A DNA stretch of 64,000 bases from Anaerolineales bacterium. GTDB taxonomy: Bacteria; Chloroflexota; Anaerolineae; Anaerolineales; JABWBV01. This document shows positions 58,997 to 64,000 of this stretch, in pieces. Position 1 is the first letter of the stretch. The number at the start of each line of letters is the position of its first letter. The position numbers were made by a program, and so were the translations under genes. Under the pieces are notes generated by a model that saw only the letters and a list, made by a program, of their open reading frames with translations, was not told the origin of the DNA and did not search any database. The stretch spans positions 1-64,000 of the forward strand of contig JACKAX010000010.1 of assembly GCA_020634875.1 (NCBI GenBank), written 5' to 3'.

Positions 58997-59503
58997 TTAC
59001 GGGCGACCTGGACCTATCAACGCATATCCCGCATTATTCCACGCGATCATCCCCCCGGCCATGCTTGTGACTTGTGTGTATCCTGCGTCTAACAAAATGT
59101 CGCGAGCCTGTCCGCTCCGGTTGCCCGAATGACAAACCACGACAACTTCCTGGTCTTTCGGCACTTCGCTCAAGCGGTTGGGTAGTTCATCCAACGGAAT
59201 GAGGGTGGTATTGTCAATGTGATAGTCATTCCATTCTTCGGGGGTGCGGACATCCAACAGGAAAGTACCACTCTCGTATTTTTGGAAGGCTTCCGTGACC
59301 GAAATTTCCTTCGGGAAAGAAGATGAAGAAGAATTCGCACGTTGGAAGTACCAGTAACCGCCCAAGGCCAGGACGACGACCGCGGCGATCACCCACCAAA
59401 GTTGAAACTGATTCGCATTCCGTCGCGTGGATTTTCCTTTGCCGCGTCCAGCTGGCGCGGACTGAGAAGGTTTTGCTTGGGTATTTTTCTTTTTCTGGGA
59501 CAT
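58997..59503 (-). CDS. Membrane-anchored rhodanese-like protein
   Basis: 168 residues. A basic head, one membrane helix (about 34-53), a Ser-rich linker and a rhodanese domain with the active loop CHSGNRS. The domain would face outward and move sulfane sulfur or act as a thiol carrier. AGGAG precedes the ATG. Confidence 0.9.
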   Translation of the reverse strand: MSQKKKNTQAKPSQSAPAGRGKGKSTRRNANQFQLWWVIAAVVVLALGGYWYFQRANSSSSSFPKEISVTEAFQKYESGTFLLDVRTPEEWNDYHIDNTTLIPLDELPNRLSEVPKDQEVVVVCHSGNRSGQARDILLDAGYTQVTSMAGGMIAWNNAGYALIGPGRP

Positions 59504-59606
59504 AAAAAACTCCTAATTTGAAAAATTCTCAGACCTGGCCTGAGGGCATAGGCTTCGGATGTACCTTGCCTCTGCTTAGATGTCGAGGCGCGCGAGAAAG
59601 TTACAT

Positions 59607-59636
59607 AAAAAGTGACTGGTATTCACCAGTCACTTT
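59607..59636. terminator. Terminator
   Basis: AAAAGTGACTGGT and complement around ATTC, then TTTT; ends the propeller gene on the minus strand. Confidence 0.8.
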
Positions 59637-59655
59637 TGCGTTACGTTGGAAAAAC

Positions 59656-61350
59656 TTACGGCCAACGGCTAATTTGTTCTCCCGTCTCAAAATTATAGGC
59701 CGCCACAATATTCGTCAACGTGACCCATATTTGTGGTTGCTCAACCTTCAAAATACTAAACCATACGGACCCAAGGCCGTTAGAAATGTCAATTGTCTTT
59801 GGCCCGCTACCGGTGCCGTCCTGGAGATTGATTTGTTCAAAGCTGATCCGTTGGGGGTCACTATAAGCCGTGAGAATATAGACCGCATCCTGCCCGATCA
59901 GTATGGTCCAAACGCCATCTTCATAAGCGACCTCGTTCAACCAGCCGTCCATTTTGTCCTCCACGGCGGGCACAAACGTCCAACGCGTACTTCCGTCATT
60001 GTTCACTGCCCACACTTCGTTGCGGGAAGTCCCCACGCGGCGATAAGCATCCATAATCACTGCATCCTGAACCACGCCAATAGGGTGTAACTCATAATCT
60101 TCGTTATGAACCAACAATTTATATGTCCCGTCTTCTATGTTCACCATCCAGACCGCCCGATCGGAATAAAGATATAAAGTATTCCCTGAGATCAACACAT
60201 TCTCATCGGGACGAAGCGCATCCCCATTTTCATCCTCCATCTGCGCTTCCCACGTCATCGTGCCGGTGGTTCCGTCCCACATTTGCAAACAGTAGGGTTC
60301 GTAAAGGCCAAAGCCCAACATCACCGATTTTCCATCCGGGGATGGCCACATTGGATCGTAAATGTATGGTTCTTGGGGATCGTCCTCGAAAACCTTGTTT
60401 ACGCATTGTGTCTGTACGGTATGGAGCAAAGTCCCATCCAGGGCATTGTAGACAAACAGGGAAATATGATCATCCCGGTTATCTTTTACCGCCGGATTTC
60501 CGCCTAGCATCAGCATTTGGCGCGGCTGTTCGTTGAGTTTGACATTCCACACGGGTTGTCCGGTTTGGGCGTCGAACGCTTGCAGGGTGCCATCCGCCGT
60601 CAGGGCGATTACCCGTTGCCCGGTCACTTGGAGACAATCCTCACAAATATTGGTCACTTCGTCGGGGAGGGTGGTTTGCCAGGCGGTGGTGCCATCCGCA
60701 CGGCTGAACGCGTACAACTTGGTTTTGAACGAGAAATAGACAAATGAATTGTTCGCGACAATGGGATTGTAAATGTAAGAAGCCTCGTCTGGTAATGGCT
60801 CACTTTGCCAGCGTTGGGGGCTGCTCGCATCCAGGTCAAGGTACATAAGCCGGTTGGTATCATCTGACACATCGGCGACACCTACGAAGTCGGGTTGTGT
60901 ATCATTGTCGGAAGGCAGGATTGTTGAGACGCCAAAACTATAAATCCTCGGTCCCATGACACTGCCCGGATCGGTAGAAACCAGGTCTTCGATGGATTGT
61001 TGCCCGTTGAAAATTGCCCAAATACTGCCCAACGTGACCCCAGTCGCACCTAGAATCCCAATCACAATCGGAATGATGGTCGCGAGAATGATGAACGCTA
61101 CCAGACATCCAACCGCCCGCCCGGCGTTCCCGGTGTTCACGGGGGTATACGTGACCATTGGCGGCGGAGTATATGTGCTGGTTTGAATGATCAACTTGGG
61201 AAAGACGCCGGTTTTTTCTTCCTCGTGGGTGGTCTGATCTTGAAGGACTGTCCCGCAAAACTCGCATTTGAAATTACGTTCATGCCCTGGCTTCAAGTCC
61301 AGGGGTGCCCCGCACGATGGGCATTTGACAATTTGGAACCGGTCGGTCAT
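59656..61350 (-). CDS. Zinc-ribbon, membrane helix and PQQ-type propeller protein
   Basis: 564 residues. A zinc ribbon at the start (KCPSCGAPLDL, FKCEFCGTVL), one membrane helix (about 80-105), then a propeller of PQQ/quinoprotein-type blades (FDAQTGQPVWNVKL; WDGTTGTMTWEAQM). The blades probably serve as a binding surface outside the cell; no cofactor ligands are recognised. The ATG at 61350 follows AGGAGCGA. Confidence 0.8.
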   Translation of the reverse strand: MTDRFQIVKCPSCGAPLDLKPGHERNFKCEFCGTVLQDQTTHEEEKTGVFPKLIIQTSTYTPPPMVTYTPVNTGNAGRAVGCLVAFIILATIIPIVIGILGATGVTLGSIWAIFNGQQSIEDLVSTDPGSVMGPRIYSFGVSTILPSDNDTQPDFVGVADVSDDTNRLMYLDLDASSPQRWQSEPLPDEASYIYNPIVANNSFVYFSFKTKLYAFSRADGTTAWQTTLPDEVTNICEDCLQVTGQRVIALTADGTLQAFDAQTGQPVWNVKLNEQPRQMLMLGGNPAVKDNRDDHISLFVYNALDGTLLHTVQTQCVNKVFEDDPQEPYIYDPMWPSPDGKSVMLGFGLYEPYCLQMWDGTTGTMTWEAQMEDENGDALRPDENVLISGNTLYLYSDRAVWMVNIEDGTYKLLVHNEDYELHPIGVVQDAVIMDAYRRVGTSRNEVWAVNNDGSTRWTFVPAVEDKMDGWLNEVAYEDGVWTILIGQDAVYILTAYSDPQRISFEQINLQDGTGSGPKTIDISNGLGSVWFSILKVEQPQIWVTLTNIVAAYNFETGEQISRWP

Positions 61351-61458
61351 GTTGCTCGCTCCTGTTACAGATAAAGTTAATAAAAAAGCGAAAATGCCTC
61401 TGTACATTTTCAACTTATTCCCTAGTATACAAGCAAATTTAAAACTTGAAAGCCTGAG

Positions 61459-63648
61459 TTACTGGCCTATTAGTTTGTACACCTCCCCCTGCCGGGCTAC
61501 CAAATACACTTCTCCAGCCTCATCTTGCCCAAAGGAAGTGATATTTAAACCTGTCTGAAACAACAACGTCTCCTGCCAAACGCCGTTCGCATCCCGCAAT
61601 AACCCCCATATCTGCCCGGAACAGAAATCGCCGAACAAATATACCCCATTCCACGCGGGCAGCGCGACCCCGCGATATACCACCCCCCCTGTGACTGAAC
61701 ACGTCCCCGTCGCGTGTGAATAATCCCAAATCGGTGCAGTTAACGCCAACCCCGACGGGGCACTGCCCTCATACGGGTGCGTACCCTCCAGAACATCCCA
61801 CCCGAAATTCAACCCACCCGGTGTGCCCGCCGCTACAAAATCTATCTCTTCCCATTCATTTTGCCCCACGTCCCCGATGTACAAATCCCCGGTCAACCGG
61901 TCAAACGAAAAACGCCAGGGGTTCCGCAACCCGTAAGCCCAGATTTCCTTCAGCCCATCCCCCGTCTGAGCGAACGGGTTGTCCGCCGGGCTGAGATAAG
62001 GTTTGGTATTCACATCAATTCGCAGGAGTTTGCCCAGCAAGGTGAAGGAATTTTGCGCGTTGCCTTCGGGATCGCCCCCTGAACCACCATCCCCGGTCGC
62101 GATGTACAAATAACCATCCGGGCCAAACGCGAGATGCCCACCGTTGTGGTTGGGGTAGGGTTGGCGTATTTGGAGCAGAATCGTTTCGCTATTTGGATCG
62201 GCATGGTTCGAGTCGTCTGTGGAGACTTGATACCGGGCGATCACGGTATCCCCTTTATTATCCGTGTAATCCACAAAGAAAAAGCCATTCTGCGCGTAAT
62301 CAGGATGGAATGCCAGCCCTAGCAGACCCTGTTCGTTGCCATCATCCCCCACACGTTCACGGATGTCCAGAAAAGGTGTATTTTGCCCGATGATTTGGAT
62401 AGTGCCAGGTTGTTCGACCACAAATAGGCGGTTAGAGCCATCGCCTGCGTTCGTCACCAGCACTGGACTGATGTAGTTTGTCCCAATGGTTTGCCATGCA
62501 GCGGTGCCTGGATCAGGAAAGGTGACTACGCTGGGGTCGGGGAAATTTTCTGGCGTGGGGGCAGATTCGACCGGGGGGGTGATAAAGTCAGGATTGGTGA
62601 GGGTATACGTGTCAATCACTTCCCAATTCACATTGAAAAATTCAAATGTCATGGTTGCCTCAGTAGCGGAGACGCGTAAGGCTCCATGCTTTTCCTGGTA
62701 ACGGAATTGACTTTCGGGAAGTGGGCTGGAAAACCAATACTGGTTAGGATTACCACCCAGCCCGTTGTTGAAATAAGGAATTCCATCTACTAACAACCGC
62801 TCATAAACATGCTCGTGCCCTGCAAGCACTGCATCCACACCCCAAGTAGCATACGGCCACCGTGCCCAGTCCGTGGAGCCATGATAGCCGCCAGAAGAAT
62901 AGGGTGCGTGGTGCATATAGACGATATTCCAGGGACTGGTCGAGGCGTTAATCGTTTGTTGAAACCATTTTCCTTGAACAGAAGAGAACCCGACCCCGTC
63001 GGGTTCGCGGCTATCACTATCCAGAGCGAAGAAATGTACCGGTCCCCAGGTGAAGTCATAGTACCGCTCGTTGCCGGGGAGGGTGAAATAATCAAGGTAG
63101 GGTTGCAGTCCAGAGGTGTCCCAATCATGGTTGCCGGGAACTGGGAAAAAGCGGTTGGCTTCACTGCCAGAGCCGTAGTCCCCCTGGTAGGCACCAATAT
63201 AGGCGTGGTAATACTGCCCGATATTGGCGTCTATGGTGTCTGCACTCCCGGATGGATAGTTGTTGTCTCCAAGCGTGATGATAAAAGCCGGGTCCCAGGA
63301 AATAACCACTTCGGCGACATTATCTTCGTCCGAACTGTCGTAGCCATAATCGCCGATGACGGCGAAAACGAGGGGTGTGGGTGTAGGGGAGGGGGGAAGG
63401 TTTGGGGTATCGGTGGCCGCGGGAGTGAGCACGATAGGAGTTTCAAGGGGTGCGGGGGTTTCAGAGGGAGCATTGATGATGACAGGTAAGTTCACCTGTT
63501 CGGTGAGAGCAACCGTTGGGGCGCGATTTTCTGTGGGTGAGGCAGGAGATTCTGTCGGCTCCCCCACTTCTCGCGTACACGCCACTACAGTCAAAATTAG
63601 AACAATACCAGTTAAAAGAAAAAAACGGAAATGGATCTTTTTATTCAT
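61459..63648 (-). CDS. Metallophosphoesterase fused to sugar-dehydrogenase-type propeller
   Basis: 729 residues. Lipoprotein signal (LTVVACTRE), Thr/Pro linker (to about 92), then a calcineurin-like phosphoesterase with all metal motifs: VIGDYGYD, TLGDNNYP, PGNHDWD and LAGHEHVYERL. From about 385 a PQQ-dependent aldose-dehydrogenase-like propeller follows: LLGLAFHPDYAQNG, NGGHLAFGPDGYLYIATGDG. The likely role is outer-surface phosphate ester cleavage with a sugar-binding or oxidising partner domain. Confidence 0.88.
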   Translation of the reverse strand: MNKKIHFRFFLLTGIVLILTVVACTREVGEPTESPASPTENRAPTVALTEQVNLPVIINAPSETPAPLETPIVLTPAATDTPNLPPSPTPTPLVFAVIGDYGYDSSDEDNVAEVVISWDPAFIITLGDNNYPSGSADTIDANIGQYYHAYIGAYQGDYGSGSEANRFFPVPGNHDWDTSGLQPYLDYFTLPGNERYYDFTWGPVHFFALDSDSREPDGVGFSSVQGKWFQQTINASTSPWNIVYMHHAPYSSGGYHGSTDWARWPYATWGVDAVLAGHEHVYERLLVDGIPYFNNGLGGNPNQYWFSSPLPESQFRYQEKHGALRVSATEATMTFEFFNVNWEVIDTYTLTNPDFITPPVESAPTPENFPDPSVVTFPDPGTAAWQTIGTNYISPVLVTNAGDGSNRLFVVEQPGTIQIIGQNTPFLDIRERVGDDGNEQGLLGLAFHPDYAQNGFFFVDYTDNKGDTVIARYQVSTDDSNHADPNSETILLQIRQPYPNHNGGHLAFGPDGYLYIATGDGGSGGDPEGNAQNSFTLLGKLLRIDVNTKPYLSPADNPFAQTGDGLKEIWAYGLRNPWRFSFDRLTGDLYIGDVGQNEWEEIDFVAAGTPGGLNFGWDVLEGTHPYEGSAPSGLALTAPIWDYSHATGTCSVTGGVVYRGVALPAWNGVYLFGDFCSGQIWGLLRDANGVWQETLLFQTGLNITSFGQDEAGEVYLVARQGEVYKLIGQ

Positions 63649-63662
63649 CGCCTTAATACATT

Positions 63663-64000
63663 TCAGGTCACCCGCAGCCCCGCCGGATAATGATTCTTCA
63701 CTACGCCATTGACCACCTTCCCCCAGCCGAGCGGAAAATCTTCGAGGGTGACCAACGTCCAGCCGTTGGGGAGTTCGTTGGAGGGGAGGCGCAGAGTTTC
63801 GCAGCGGAGAAACGCCAAGGCCTGGGGTTCAGTAAGCGGGAGGGTACGTTGCACTTCGTCGGGGCGCAGGGCCATCGCGAGGGCGTGGGCGGGTTCAAAA
63901 CGGTCTTTTTTGAAACTGCCTAACCACCACCCCGGACGGATGGCGTTTAGCCCGCGCAGGTCGGGGGTTTCGGGCGGGAGGGCGTAGAGATACGATTTTA
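63663..64000 (-). CDS. RsmF/NOL1-type rRNA methyltransferase, C-terminal end (5' partial)
   Basis: The frame runs off the right edge with no start. The visible 112 residues hold a PUA-like tail: RPGWWLGSFKKDRFEPAHAL, then FPLGWGKVVNGVVKNHYPAG at the end. This tail is typical of RsmF-type m5C rRNA methyltransferases of the NOL1/NOP2/Sun family; the catalytic part is outside the window. It lies 14 bases after the upstream side of the fusion gene's region, in the same direction. Confidence 0.7.
   Translation of the reverse strand, partial: KSYLYALPPETPDLRGLNAIRPGWWLGSFKKDRFEPAHALAMALRPDEVQRTLPLTEPQALAFLRCETLRLPSNELPNGWTLVTLEDFPLGWGKVVNGVVKNHYPAGLRVT

Overview
The window reads as a chromosome segment from a filamentous-type Chloroflexota bacterium, most likely class Anaerolineae. 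This rests on gene content, not on a marker gene. Pointers are long Thr/Pro-rich linkers on surface proteins, a secreted protein ending in a YLPL-type tail, a cyclase-AAA-TPR giant protein, and many small membrane families (DUF4190, DUF4126, DUF2085) in short, often overlapping gene strings. No tRNA, rRNA or CRISPR array was seen.

Layout. 1-7.5 kb: 5'-truncated cyclase/ATPase/TPR protein, a complete ISAs1-family insertion sequence with terminal repeats and target duplication, a DnaJ-type zinc protein, a histidine phosphatase and a beta-propeller lipoprotein. 7.6-19.5 kb: small membrane proteins, an ABM-GNAT fusion, oligoendopeptidase F, a large secreted protein, a short SPFH protein, SixA-like phosphatase, and a cell-wall pair (amidase plus L,D-transpeptidase). 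19.5-36 kb: a long minus-strand region centred on glycerol and dihydroxyacetone use: dhaR, glpF, dhaK, dhaL, glpK, a GlpA-like dehydrogenase next to succinate-dehydrogenase-type B, C and D subunits without an SdhA, and a DhaM-HPr-Enzyme I fusion. Glycerol would enter by GlpF, be phosphorylated by GlpK and oxidised to DHAP; dihydroxyacetone would be phosphorylated by DhaKL using PEP through the DhaM/HPr/EI protein. 36-50 kb: housekeeping and envelope genes (fmt, lspA, rluD-type, ltaE, purine nucleoside phosphorylase, a 7TM-GAF regulator-like protein, ftsK, CDP-alcohol phosphotransferase, lgt, hemolysin III-type, cruF-type). 50-57.5 kb: a carbamoyltransferase (YgeW-like), carbamate kinase and a BMP-family nucleoside-type ABC transporter, suggesting uptake and energy-yielding breakdown of a purine- or ureide-like nitrogen compound. 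57.5-64 kb: two acetyltransferases, a membrane rhodanese, a zinc-ribbon/PQQ-propeller protein, a metallophosphoesterase/sugar-dehydrogenase fusion, and the end of an RsmF-type rRNA methyltransferase running off the window.

Two genome-level patterns stand out. Many intergenic gaps are built from short repeated words of 7-8 or about 11 bases, often arranged as palindromes, and the insertion sequence sits inside one of them. Several genes without a Shine-Dalgarno sequence instead carry a -10-like box 5-7 bases before the start codon, which suggests leaderless mRNAs.
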